This document shows positions 33,792 through 45,600 of a DNA stretch of 64,000 nucleotides, in pieces. Source of the DNA: JBBTCX01 sp964494205. Its GTDB lineage: Bacteria > Planctomycetota > Phycisphaerae > UBA1845. The position numbers and the translations under genes were made by a program. The stretch spans positions 62,001 through 126,000 of the forward strand of contig CAZBRD010000008.1 in NCBI GenBank assembly GCA_964494205.1. The letters are read 5' to 3'. Each line of letters begins with the position of its first letter. Position 1 is the stretch's first letter. Below the pieces are notes generated by a model. That model saw only the letters and a program-made list of their open reading frames with translations. It had not been told where the DNA came from and made no database searches.

Positions 33792-34025
33792 TCACTTCGC
33801 TGTCTGCACCGGGGTCCGACCGGTTTCAGCCATGATGCGGCCGAACTCATTCGCGGCCACTTCTTCCGATTCGTCGATCAGCATGACCGGGATTCCATCC
33901 CGAATCGGGTAACGACGTCGCGTGGTCGCGTCGGTCGAATAAAGCCAATCGTCCACCTGAACGAGCGGCGTTCGCGCCAGCGGACAGACCAAAACTTCCA
34001 TCAATTTCGGAGACAGTTTCGTCAT
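33792..34025 (-). CDS. Trm112/UPF0434-family small protein
   Basis: About 77 residues from the ATG at 34025 (GAGGG upstream). KLMEVLVCPLARTPLV, then YPIRDGIPVMLIDESEEV, is the Trm112/YcaR pattern. The zinc-site cysteines are reduced to one (VCP), so metal binding is doubtful. Eukaryotic and archaeal Trm112 activates methyltransferases; the bacterial role is unknown. It lies 19 bp upstream of rpsR and could be cotranscribed with it. Confidence 0.8.
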   Translation of the reverse strand: MTKLSPKLMEVLVCPLARTPLVQVDDWLYSTDATTRRRYPIRDGIPVMLIDESEEVAANEFGRIMAETGRTPVQTAK

Positions 34026-34113
34026 GTTCAAGCCCTCATCCTTGACGGGCGTCCGCACGATCGCAGACACGCAAGTATAAATCGGCTTTGGCCTTATGCA
34101 AGTTGGCGGTCTT

Positions 34114-34141
34114 TTGACGATTTTGGGGGGAGTTGTATACT
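34114..34141 (+). promoter_or_regulatory. Promoter of the aconitase gene
   Basis: TTGACG (34114-34119), 16-bp spacer, TATACT (34136-34141). Transcription would start near 34148, giving a leader of about 53 nt before the ATG at 34201. Confidence 0.7.
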
Positions 34142-34200
34142 CCGGTTTTGGCTAAGCGTATGGCATACCCTTCTATATTTCAGACAAGAACGAGGACAAC

Positions 34201-36918
<2,718 letters not shown>

Positions 36919-36950
36919 AAAATATGGAGCCCAATCAACGGCCAAACGCA

Positions 36951-37769
36951 TCAAACTCGTTTGGCCACGATAACCGGTGCGCGTTCAACGACGGCTAATT
37001 CCGTTGATTTTCCTTCTGTCACCGTAAATCGGATAGCCACATCCGGCGCACCGGATGGGAAGAACTCGTGCTCCTTGCTTAGGTAAAGCCGTTGCGCCGA
37101 TCCTCCCGAACGCGTTATCGTGAGCCTCTCCTTCTCGTACTTCACTTCAAAGAGATCGCTTTCGCCGGGACCGAATCGATAGGTTCCGACATAATTCGGC
37201 GCTTGCTGTTCGGACAGCGGTATCGAAGGAAGCGGCGTGCCGGCGTCGCCGAGTTGCTGTAAGTAGGTGAAAGTTTCCTTTGCCTTCTCATCACCGGCTT
37301 CGGCGTGCGCCAGCAGCGTGATGCCGTGTGGACCATAGGTTCTTTGAATGCCCGGAGTGGCCGTCACGAATGCTTTCACCACATCGGTCATGCCGAGCAT
37401 CGCAGCCGCAAAAATGTCGATGCGCGCGCCTTTCGAAATGAGAAACTCAGCGATAGAGCGTCGGCCGGTGTGCGACGCAGCGCCCAGCGCCGACTCCCAA
37501 TCGCCGAATCCCCAGTCCCACCACGCATTCACCAGCTGCGGTTTCAGCTCGACCAGTTCGCGTACGCGTTTCTCGTCTCTATGCGATGCACCGACAACTT
37601 CCTGAACGAGTTTGAGATCTTGCCGAGGAAAGCCGAGATACGGTCCAGAAATGGGCGGAGGATTGTCGGACGCGAGGGTTGTCGCACCGCTGCCAAGCAG
37701 TGCCGTCGTGCTGATACCGGCGGCGGGTAATAGTCCCACAAAGTTGCGACGTGATAGTAACCCGTTCAT
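36951..37769 (-). CDS. Tat-exported ankyrin-repeat protein
   Basis: A 272-residue protein from the ATG at 37769 (AAAGGG upstream). The N-terminus LLSRRNFVGLLPAAGI is a twin-arginine signal, implying export in folded form. Residues of about 55-165 hold ankyrin-like helices (ESALGAASHTGRRSIAEFLI, GMTDVVKAFV, GPHGITLLAHAEAGDEKAKE). The C-terminal 90 residues form a beta-rich domain of unknown kind beginning NYVGTYRFGPGESD. The role is unknown. Confidence 0.78.
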   Translation of the reverse strand: MNGLLSRRNFVGLLPAAGISTTALLGSGATTLASDNPPPISGPYLGFPRQDLKLVQEVVGASHRDEKRVRELVELKPQLVNAWWDWGFGDWESALGAASHTGRRSIAEFLISKGARIDIFAAAMLGMTDVVKAFVTATPGIQRTYGPHGITLLAHAEAGDEKAKETFTYLQQLGDAGTPLPSIPLSEQQAPNYVGTYRFGPGESDLFEVKYEKERLTITRSGGSAQRLYLSKEHEFFPSGAPDVAIRFTVTEGKSTELAVVERAPVIVAKRV

Positions 37770-37956
37770 ACCCAAACCCTTTCGAAAGGACCTTGGTTCT
37801 TGTGGAGTACGAAATCAAAGATATGGTGTTCGCGCGCTCACACGCAAGGGCCAAACAACTTCTTGCAAGATGGATGCACGTTTCCGCTGTAGCGTGCGTT
37901 AAGCAGCTTGCGATAATCGACGTCGCGCATAATTTTTCATAAGATTTCCGTTGCCA

Positions 37957-38520
37957 ATGGATCGAGCACTCGCCTACAAACTTCTCACTGAATACACCAA
38001 GAACCCCGCACTCATTCGCCACGCGCTATGCGTTGAGGCAGCCATGCGCTACTACGCACGTGTAAACAACGCAGACGAGGAGCAATGGGGCCTCGCCGGT
38101 TTGTTGCACGATTTTGACTACGAGCGCTTTCCAACCATCCCCGAGCACACGCGCGAAGGAGCGAAGATCCTGCGGGAGGCAGGATGCGATGACGAGATCA
38201 TCGGTGCGATTCTCTCACACGTCCCCTACAACCTCGACGACTATCCGCGTGATCGCCCCATTCGCAAGACGCTCTTCGCCTGCGACGAGCTTTGCGGGTT
38301 CATCTACGCGGCTGCACTTGTCAGGCCCGAGCGACTGACGGGCATGAACGCGAACAGCATCATCAAGAAAATGAAGCAGAAGTCGTTTGCAGCCGCCGTG
38401 TCACGTGATGACATTCAGGAAAGCGCGGCCTTGATTGGACTGCCTTTGGAAACACACATCGAGAATTGCATCGCCGCGCTAACAGGAATCGCGAGCGAAC
38501 CCGGCTTCCTGCCCAGTTGA
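37957..38520 (+). CDS. HD-domain hydrolase (HDIG-like)
   Basis: A 187-residue protein starting at the ATG at 37957. Metal-binding HD pattern: H in LIRHALCVEAAM, HD in LAGLLHDFDYE, H in EHTREGAKILREAG and H in ILSHVPYNLDDY. The later Asp in FACDELCGFIYAAALV completes a five-ligand set. Such proteins hydrolyse phosphate esters, often nucleotides. The substrate is unknown. It stands alone. Confidence 0.83.
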   Translation: MDRALAYKLLTEYTKNPALIRHALCVEAAMRYYARVNNADEEQWGLAGLLHDFDYERFPTIPEHTREGAKILREAGCDDEIIGAILSHVPYNLDDYPRDRPIRKTLFACDELCGFIYAAALVRPERLTGMNANSIIKKMKQKSFAAAVSRDDIQESAALIGLPLETHIENCIAALTGIASEPGFLPS

Positions 38521-38538
38521 GTTGCGATCAGCGATTGT

Positions 38539-39201
38539 TCAATCACCTGAAGGCTGGGACGTGCTATTTGCATCCTGCGCCGCCAGTTTCTTGCCCACCG
38601 TGCGTTTGCCCTGCTGAAAGCCAACATGCACGACGCGCCAATAGCCACTCTCCTGCACCAGCCATACCACGACGATAGCTTCGGAATGCTCTGCGCCGGA
38701 GTCGCGCACCTGCAGCCAAACCTCGACGCCGTCGAATCCCTTCTTGGAATCGGGCATTGATTTGATGTCGTGCTTAATCAGTTGCGTCTTAGCTGTATCC
38801 CAATCCTGCGGGAATTGATCGACATAATGCGAGATCGCCGGCGTCCACCGGCTCACGACGTTGTAAAGAAACTCCTCACCGGAGTTAGCTGTGGTGTTCT
38901 TCTTGATGATCGCATTGGGAGCACACAATGAGAATTGCTTGTCGAGAGCTTCCTCGCGCGCCTCAGGGTCAGCCGCTAGGAAATCCTCCTTGATGGCCCG
39001 CAGCGTTGCGTAGGCCACCTTCTCCGGTTCGGCCTGCTGATCGAGCGATTGACCATACACCGTCACGGTTTCGACTTTCGGGTTCCGCAATTTCTTGCCG
39101 GTCAGTCGGACATCGCGCGAGCAAGACGTCGGCAACAATGCGACGAAACACGCAACAATAGTCATCAATCGAAAAAATGATTGTGTGCGTTTATGGTTCA
39201 T
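38539..39201 (-). CDS. Hypothetical lipoprotein
   Basis: A 220-residue protein with a signal peptide ending in the lipobox LPTSC, then a basic SRDVRLTGKKLRNPK stretch. The mature domain (about 60-195) has helix-then-sheet character (EVWLQVRDSGAEHSEAIVVV, WLVQESGYWRVVHVGF), reminiscent of NTF2/SnoaL-like folds, but I cannot name a family. The tail is Ser/Gln-rich. It is convergent with the HD gene (18 bp) and divergent from the HIT gene. Confidence 0.7.
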   Translation of the reverse strand: MNHKRTQSFFRLMTIVACFVALLPTSCSRDVRLTGKKLRNPKVETVTVYGQSLDQQAEPEKVAYATLRAIKEDFLAADPEAREEALDKQFSLCAPNAIIKKNTTANSGEEFLYNVVSRWTPAISHYVDQFPQDWDTAKTQLIKHDIKSMPDSKKGFDGVEVWLQVRDSGAEHSEAIVVVWLVQESGYWRVVHVGFQQGKRTVGKKLAAQDANSTSQPSGD

Positions 39202-39260
39202 GCAAATGAGTCTACTCGTATCCCTCGTCCGTGCAATCGAGTATGATTCGCGGGCGCATC

Positions 39261-39770
39261 ATGGCTGAATACAACGACAATCTCTGGGCACCGTGGCGAA
39301 TGGAGTACATCCGTTCACTGGGTCCCGAATTGACCGACGAAGGCTGTTTCCTTTGCAAATATTGGCAGACACCCGAGGATGACCGCGCGAATCACGTGGT
39401 GTGGCGCGGTCAGTCGGCGTTTGTGGTGATGAACCGGTTCCCCTACACCAATGGCCACCTGCTCATCTCGCTCGCAGCGCATAAGGGCGACCTTTGCGAA
39501 CTGACGGGCGACGAGCTGTGCGAGATGAACGCGCTCACGCGGGATGCGGTCACTCTGCTGCGCACGACGATCAAAGCACAGGGGTTCAACATTGGTTACA
39601 ATCTCGGGCGATGCGCGGGCGCGGGCCTGCCCGGTCATCTGCACGGCCACGTGGTCCCGCGATGGCATGGCGACACGAACTACATGGCTGTATTGGGCGG
39701 AGCGCGAGTGATTCCAGATTCGCTGGATGCGCTGTGGAACGAGTTGGTGAAGAATCGGGCTGCTCATTGA
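39261..39770 (+). CDS. HIT-family nucleotide hydrolase or phosphorylase
   Basis: A 169-residue histidine-triad protein. The start at 39261 (MAEYNDNLWAPWRMEYIRSL) fits the family; GTG at 39231 and ATG at 39243 are weaker. GCFLC is the typical zinc pair, MNRFPYTNGHLLISLAAHKG lines the nucleotide pocket, and the catalytic triad is HLHGHVVPRW. Such proteins act on dinucleoside polyphosphates (Ap4A-type) or AMP esters. It is followed by the dGTPase-like gene 85 bp downstream, suggesting nucleotide housekeeping. Confidence 0.92.
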   Translation: MAEYNDNLWAPWRMEYIRSLGPELTDEGCFLCKYWQTPEDDRANHVVWRGQSAFVVMNRFPYTNGHLLISLAAHKGDLCELTGDELCEMNALTRDAVTLLRTTIKAQGFNIGYNLGRCAGAGLPGHLHGHVVPRWHGDTNYMAVLGGARVIPDSLDALWNELVKNRAAH

Positions 39771-39855
39771 TGGAAGCCCCTCGCCCTAACTCGCATCCCA
39801 GGGGCGCGGCAGAGTCTATTCGACGGTCCAAAAACAACAGATAAGCAAGTGCAAC

Positions 39856-41019
39856 ATGAAAACTTACGCACGCAGAGAGCTCGAACTCGCGCCATACGCA
39901 ATCAAATGCTCGCAAGCCGGTGAGCGCGTTCATCCGGAAACAGACGATCCGTTACGCGGCCCATTCGAGCTCGATCGCCATCGCATTATCGAGTGCACCG
40001 CTCTCCGTCGTCTTGAGCACAAGACGCAGGTCTTCCTCGCAGGCCGGCATGATCATTTTCGAACCAGGCTCACGCACACGTTGGAAGTCGCCCAGATCGC
40101 GCGGTGCCTCGCGGTGGCACTCGGTGCGAACGAATCGCTGGTTGAGGCGATCGCGCTGGCGCATGATCTGGGCCACCCCCCCTTTGGGCACGCGGGAGAG
40201 GTGGCACTACACGGGCTGATGTCGTCGCACGGCGGATTCAACCACAACCTGCACTCTCTACGCGTCGTCGACTACTTGGAACACCCGTTCCCTGCTTATC
40301 GCGGATTGAACCTGACACGCGAAACGCGCGCGGGGCTCGCCAGCCACGCGACGAACTACGACAGACCGCATGAGAATCGTATCGATACCAGCTCGGCCTC
40401 ATCGCCGGATGGACGGTCACTTGACGCTCGGCCTTCCGTCGAATCGCAAATCGCCTCGCTAGCCGATCGCATCGCGTACAACGTACACGATCTGGAAGAC
40501 GCGATCGGCGCGGGGTTGATTCACCTCGACAAGTTGGCCGGCGTGCGATTGTGGAAGCAGGCGTATGAGTTCCTGATCGAACGATTTCCACAGTCGAACA
40601 TTCACCAGATTCGCCGTGCAGTTCTGGATCGAGTCTTAAACGCGATCGTTGCCGATGCGGTGGCCACTTCGACCCAAGAGCTCTCGAAGTTTGATTCGGC
40701 AGACAGCGTGCGCGACTCGGCCACATCTGTGGTGATCTTGTCTCCGTCCATGAACCGTGATGTAGACGGACTGGAGCAGTTCCTGATGGAACATGTCTAT
40801 AAGCACCCCGAAGTGGCCACAATGGACGCAGCCGGCCGGCGAATGGTCTCGACATTGTTCGAGGTATTTCGTTCGCAACCGTCGAGCCTACCCGAGCGCT
40901 TCTTCTCGCGTGTAGAAGATCAGGGCTTGGACCGCGTGGTGTGCGACTACATCGCGGGGATGACGGATCGCTATTGCATCCGCGAGCACGAACGATTGGC
41001 GGCGACGACGTGGACGTAG
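39856..41019 (+). CDS. dGTP triphosphohydrolase-like protein
   Basis: A 387-residue HD enzyme cleaving dNTP to deoxynucleoside plus triphosphate. Metal ligands are visible: H in RLTHTLEVAQIAR, HD in ALAHDLGHPPFGHAGE and D in SLADRIAYNVHDLEDA. The opening ECTALRRLEHKTQVFLAGRH, with FRTRLTHT, is the usual Dgt pattern. Length fits the shorter Dgt type 2 proteins. It probably belongs with the HIT gene just upstream. Confidence 0.9.
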   Translation: MKTYARRELELAPYAIKCSQAGERVHPETDDPLRGPFELDRHRIIECTALRRLEHKTQVFLAGRHDHFRTRLTHTLEVAQIARCLAVALGANESLVEAIALAHDLGHPPFGHAGEVALHGLMSSHGGFNHNLHSLRVVDYLEHPFPAYRGLNLTRETRAGLASHATNYDRPHENRIDTSSASSPDGRSLDARPSVESQIASLADRIAYNVHDLEDAIGAGLIHLDKLAGVRLWKQAYEFLIERFPQSNIHQIRRAVLDRVLNAIVADAVATSTQELSKFDSADSVRDSATSVVILSPSMNRDVDGLEQFLMEHVYKHPEVATMDAAGRRMVSTLFEVFRSQPSSLPERFFSRVEDQGLDRVVCDYIAGMTDRYCIREHERLAATTWT

Positions 41020-41136
41020 AACACTCTTGCGTTCGCGCGAAGACGCCAACCCATGAAGATCGTGTTCATTACGTAAGGGGAATTACAATCGCAAAGTCGT
41101 TCAGTGCAACCGGTATCTAGCCGAGTTCGGTAGAAC

Positions 41137-41490
41137 TCAAAAGCTGGGCGTTCTCGAGACTATTTCTGTAGCCTTACCATTTCGAATTACAATGTCTAAT
41201 GAAGTCGAAGCATGGAAAAATTTCTCTTGCACATGGTATGTCCATCCGACGTCTTCGCGATAAGCTGGTTCACCAAGTTTCTGCAACAGGTCTAATGTCG
41301 TACTACCAAGAACCGCTGACTTAAACTCGGTGGAATAGCACATTCGACCACGGGTAATGTCGTCGCCGGACTTCCAACCTTGTTCGGTGAATGGAATCGC
41401 CCGCGTTTGATACCACGCATAGGCCAACGGTCCCCAGAACGGCGACAGGAAGAAGAGAAGGATGGCCAATTGCTTGGTGCGGTTGTACAT
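41137..41490 (-). CDS. Small membrane-anchored protein, SmpA/OmlA-like
   Basis: 117 residues: an N-terminal membrane helix (LAILLFFLSPFWGPLAYAWY), then a small domain with TTLDLLQKLGEPAYREDVGW and YHV, ending DIVIRNGKATEIVSR. The helix followed by GEPxxxxxxxxWxY resembles the SmpA/OmlA (BamE-like) fold. It has no lipobox, so it is membrane-anchored. A GAGG ribosome binding site precedes the ATG. Its function is unknown. Confidence 0.6.
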   Translation of the reverse strand: MYNRTKQLAILLFFLSPFWGPLAYAWYQTRAIPFTEQGWKSGDDITRGRMCYSTEFKSAVLGSTTLDLLQKLGEPAYREDVGWTYHVQEKFFHASTSLDIVIRNGKATEIVSRTPSF

Positions 41491-41528
41491 CGCGAATCCT
41501 CATTTGTTTATCGGATTCACATAGGGGC

Positions 41529-42329
41529 CTATTCATTTCCGACAACCAATTCCGGCGACCAAATCAGCGTTTGCAGGTAATGCGAAAAATGTAGAAGCGG
41601 TCTGGTAGATGGCATTTCAACCTGAATCGGAAGCATCATGGTGTTCTTCATAATCTCGATTTCCGCAGGCTGGAGCGGCCAGGGTTGGTGCAGGATTTCG
41701 GCTCGATAGAGTCGATTGCGTTTGTCGTTGGCGTACAGGCAATACCGCTCCGTGAGCCAATGCTCAAGCGAGCCCTGAGATGAGATTTTGGATGGGCCGA
41801 TGGGTTTGTAGCGAGCATGAAAGCAAGCGGCTGATTTACTTGCGACGCGATCGGACTTGTACTCGATGTTCTCGTTCTGGCGGTGAAGCTGAATACGCGC
41901 CCGATAGTAGTTGAGGTGAAACCAGCGGCGGGCGATTGCGATCGTGAACGCAGCCGGAGCGTCGAGACTGATAAAGTAAACGCCGGGTTTATCTTCGTAA
42001 CGAACATAGGTTCGCACGTTGATTTCGGGAAAACTCGATGTGCCCGAGATCGGCGGAAAACCTCGAAGGCGAATCCCGCTCATCCAAAAAGGGACAATCG
42101 CCAACCATGCAGCGCCGTCGAATGTGTCGAGCGTGAGATGCTGCGGGATGACCGGTGCAAGCTGTCGCGGCTCAATCGGCCAATGAATGAAGAGAAGGTC
42201 GCGCCACGTCTGCGTCATGATCCACGGTCGTTTCGGAACGGGCCAAGGGCGGTGATCTGTTCGGCGCAGAATGTCGCGGGGACAGTCGACCGCCAAACGC
42301 GGCGCTAATGACTCTCGAACGAAATTCAT
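41529..42329 (-). CDS. DUF2071 (YqjF-like) protein
   Basis: About 266 residues from the ATG at 42329 (GGAG at -10); the upstream in-frame extension to 42395 is not supported. MTQTWRDLLFIHWPIEPRQL, then LDTFDGAAWLAIVPFWMSGI and FPEINVRTYVRY, are the hallmark of the DUF2071/YqjF family. The domain ends with YANDKRNRLYRAEILHQPWP. The family function is not established. Confidence 0.87.
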   Translation of the reverse strand: MNFVRESLAPRLAVDCPRDILRRTDHRPWPVPKRPWIMTQTWRDLLFIHWPIEPRQLAPVIPQHLTLDTFDGAAWLAIVPFWMSGIRLRGFPPISGTSSFPEINVRTYVRYEDKPGVYFISLDAPAAFTIAIARRWFHLNYYRARIQLHRQNENIEYKSDRVASKSAACFHARYKPIGPSKISSQGSLEHWLTERYCLYANDKRNRLYRAEILHQPWPLQPAEIEIMKNTMMLPIQVEMPSTRPLLHFSHYLQTLIWSPELVVGNE

Positions 42330-42519
42330 GGTCGATCTCCGGCGAGGATGACGCTGGTCCACGCAGAAGCCGATCCGTGCCCGTAAGTCAGCCAAGCAAA
42401 CACCAGCGACCTATGAATTCATACGACGCAATCCGGGATGTAGCCAAGGCCATGCGCGAGTTTTGAAAAGGCGATTGTTTTGAAATGTTCGCGATTATTG
42501 AAAGATGACTCACCCAATG

Positions 42520-42555
42520 AAGCGGCCCGGTAAGTTTGCACTCACCGGGCCGCTT
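42520..42555 (-). terminator. GC-rich stem-loop downstream of the Cys-rich giant gene
   Basis: 12-bp perfect arms (aagcggcccggt at 42520-42531, accgggccgctt at 42544-42555), 12-nt loop, 55 bp after the stop. There is no U-tract on the minus strand, so it is a terminator-like or mRNA-protecting hairpin. Confidence 0.6.
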
Positions 42556-42610
42556 TCGGAACAGCGTTCATCCTTTTCTGGACAGCTTCAATCCCTTCGG
42601 ATGACCCGCA

Positions 42611-45600
42611 TTATGGACACTGGTTCGGCTCCAGCGGCGGGCACGCAGTCCCGTCGCCTTGGAACACGTCGCCGCCATCGATGCATGTATACGACGTCGT
42701 GATAGTGCATGACGAACCGTCACAGCATGCACCGGTAGGACAAGCCACGTTGCAGAGACCGAAGCATGGATTGGTACCGGCGAACGCCTGCAGCACAGCC
42801 AGAATGTCATCGATGTTGATCACTCCCTGGCCCGTGCACGGCGGATGAATATCGGAGGCCGGACAACTCGCGTAATTCGAGAATCCCTGCAATACGCAAA
42901 GGATATCATCCAGATTCGGCGGGATGCAGTCGCAGTTCACGTCGCCGTACTGGATCGGCTGACTGGTGCAGACGCCGCACAAACACTTGTTGCAAGTGCA
43001 GACGTCCATGTCGTCGCAATCCTGATCGCTCGTACACTGCGCTTCGCAGCCGTCACCGATTCCGTTGCCGTTGCAATCGCCCGTGCCCGGCGGACAGTCG
43101 ACGCCGTCACCCTGATAATCACCATTGAGCAGGGTGCATACGTCCTCCGGAACTTCCACACACCCCTGCGCCAGATTGGTATCCGTGCACGCACCATGTG
43201 GAAGCGCACAGCACTGGTCCGGCGGGAAGTAGAGCAGACACAGTTCATCACCGAAGTCGAGCAGATCGATCATACCGTCGCAGTTGACGTCGCACTCGGC
43301 GATCTGCGGACCTGAACAATCGACGCAATTGCCGACGATGAGAATGTCATTCTGGTCGATGTCGCCGTCATTGTTGACGTCGCCATAACAGCACGGACAG
43401 GTTGGTTCATTCGTACAACCCGGGTCGGCGCAGTCGGTGAGTCCGTCACAATCGTTGTCGATCATGTCGGTACAATTGGCTCCCGCTACTTCACCCGACG
43501 GCGCACCGCAGTCAGCCGGACAATTGCACGGATCTTCACCACTTGAGCACGAACCGTCGCCGCACAGGCAATCCGGATCGGCGGCACAATCAAGATCGGC
43601 ACAGTCGATGCGCGCGTCGCAATCGTTGTCCAATCCGTCGGTACAGTTCGTTCCCGGAGTTTCCGAAGCCGCAGGCGGGCCGCAGTCAGCCGGACAAGTA
43701 CAAATTTCGCCAGGCAGACAAACGGTGTCACCGCACAAGCAATTCGGATCTGTCGCGCAATCGGGATCAGCGCAGTCGACAGGACCATCGCAATCGTTGT
43801 CGATACCGTCGCCGCACGTCGTGCCCGGAACTTCAGAGAACGCAACCGGACCGCAATCGATGCCGCAGGTGCACGGGCTCTCCGGCGGCGCACAAGTACC
43901 GTTGCCGCATCCACAGACCGGCGTGGCCGCACAGTCCATGTCCGCGCAATCGGTCAATCCGTCGCAATCGTTGTCGATGCCATCTGCACATAGTCCCGCT
44001 TCACTGATTGCGGGCGGTCCGCAGTCAGCAGGGCAGCTGCATGGATTCTCAGGAGGTGCGCACACGCCATCGCCACAACCGCAGGCCGGATCCGTCGCAC
44101 AATCAGGATCAGCGCAATCGATCGGTCCGTCACAGTCGTTGTCGATGCCATCGGCACAGCGTCCCGTTTCAACGATGGCTACCGGGCCACAATCACCTGG
44201 GCAGTTGCACGGATTCTCAACTGGGCCGCTGCAAATACCGTCTCCGCACATGCAGAGCGGATTGCCCACACAATCGGTATCGGCGCAGTCGATCGGGCCA
44301 TCACAATCGTTGTCGATGCCATCGCCGCATAGACCGATTTCGCTGACGACCGGCGGCCCACAATCCGGTGCACACGTACACGGATTCTCCGGCGGCGCAC
44401 ACGTACCATCGCCGCAGAGGCACGCTGGATTCCCGGCACATCCCGGATCGGCGCAGTCGATAAACGTGTCGCAGTCGTTATCAATTCCGTCGATGCAAGT
44501 TGGGCCAAAACCTTCCGGCGGCGGCAGACCGCAGTCCGCCGGGCAATTACATGAATTCTCACCCGTGTCACAGGTTCCATTACCGCAACCGCTGCACAAC
44601 GGATCGGTCGCGCAATCCGGATCACCGCAATCACTCGGCCCGTCGCAATCGTTGTCGACACCGTCGCCGCACGTGCTGCCGGGAACTTCGCTTGCGGGTG
44701 GTGTCCCGCAATCAACGCCACAAGAGCACGTGTTCTCGCCGCAGATCGGTGAGCAGATCGTGTCACCACAAATGCACTCGCACGGATCAGGTACGCCGTT
44801 TCCATTCAAGTCCGGCGTCAGTCCGAACGCGATATCGTGGAAGTCCGGAACGGAGTTCGAATTGCAGTCCGGCGATACGTCGAGCGCGTCCAGATCGTCA
44901 TTGGCTGCGAATCCAGCTCGAATAGTCGCCAAGCCGAGGTTTTCGGCCGCAATGAAAATGCCCGGGGGGGTTCCGGGAGGCGCACCGGGAGGCGGTGGGA
45001 CCAGAATATCGCCGGGCGAAATCGGCAGCCCTTGCAGGCTATCGAGAAGACCTATCACCGCCGAGCCGCGGCGTACGGAGAAGAAAACCATGTCGCCGAG
45101 CGCACAGGGGCAAATGCCGCCGCATGGCCCCCAACCATAAATAGGTGCCGCCTGAAATCCGACGCAACCGTTTTCGGCGATGGCAAGTGCATCGAGGTCG
45201 TCCGTGTCGGGACCAAAAATGTCCAAACCAAGGGCGGGCGGAAAGGCATACACACCAAACCCACCGGCAGCGCCGAGCGGTTTGAAATTAATCGCACCAC
45301 CGCCACCCGCCAGGTTGGCCGCCGAAGAACCGGAGTTAACCGGCGGGCCTTCGATTGGATCGGGATACGGTGCGTCGAGTGAAAAATAAACGAACATACC
45401 CGCTGGCGGAGGAACTGGCGCCATATCAACATCGAGCGCGTCGAGATTGGACCCTGGTTCTCCTCCCACAGGAATACCAGGAACGGGTGGAAGCGGTTCC
45501 ACCAAACCAAGTCCATTCAGCGGACCAAGGAGTGAACCGCCGGGAGGAGCAAGTCCATTCCCGTCAAAAAGCAGCCCGTTGCCCGGGAGAGGTACGGCCC

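Noticed and set aside
43397..44775. Regular repeat spacing of about 172 bp considered as a CRISPR or satellite array
   Set aside because: The repeats are coding, translate to Cys-rich units in one frame and have no constant short repeat with unique spacers.
43437..45140. 567-codon open frame on the plus strand, opposite the Cys-rich repeats, reading as Ser/Gln/Pro repeats
   Set aside because: It is the antisense shadow of the tandem repeat units. It has no ribosome binding site and the minus-strand protein has the signal peptide and family motifs.
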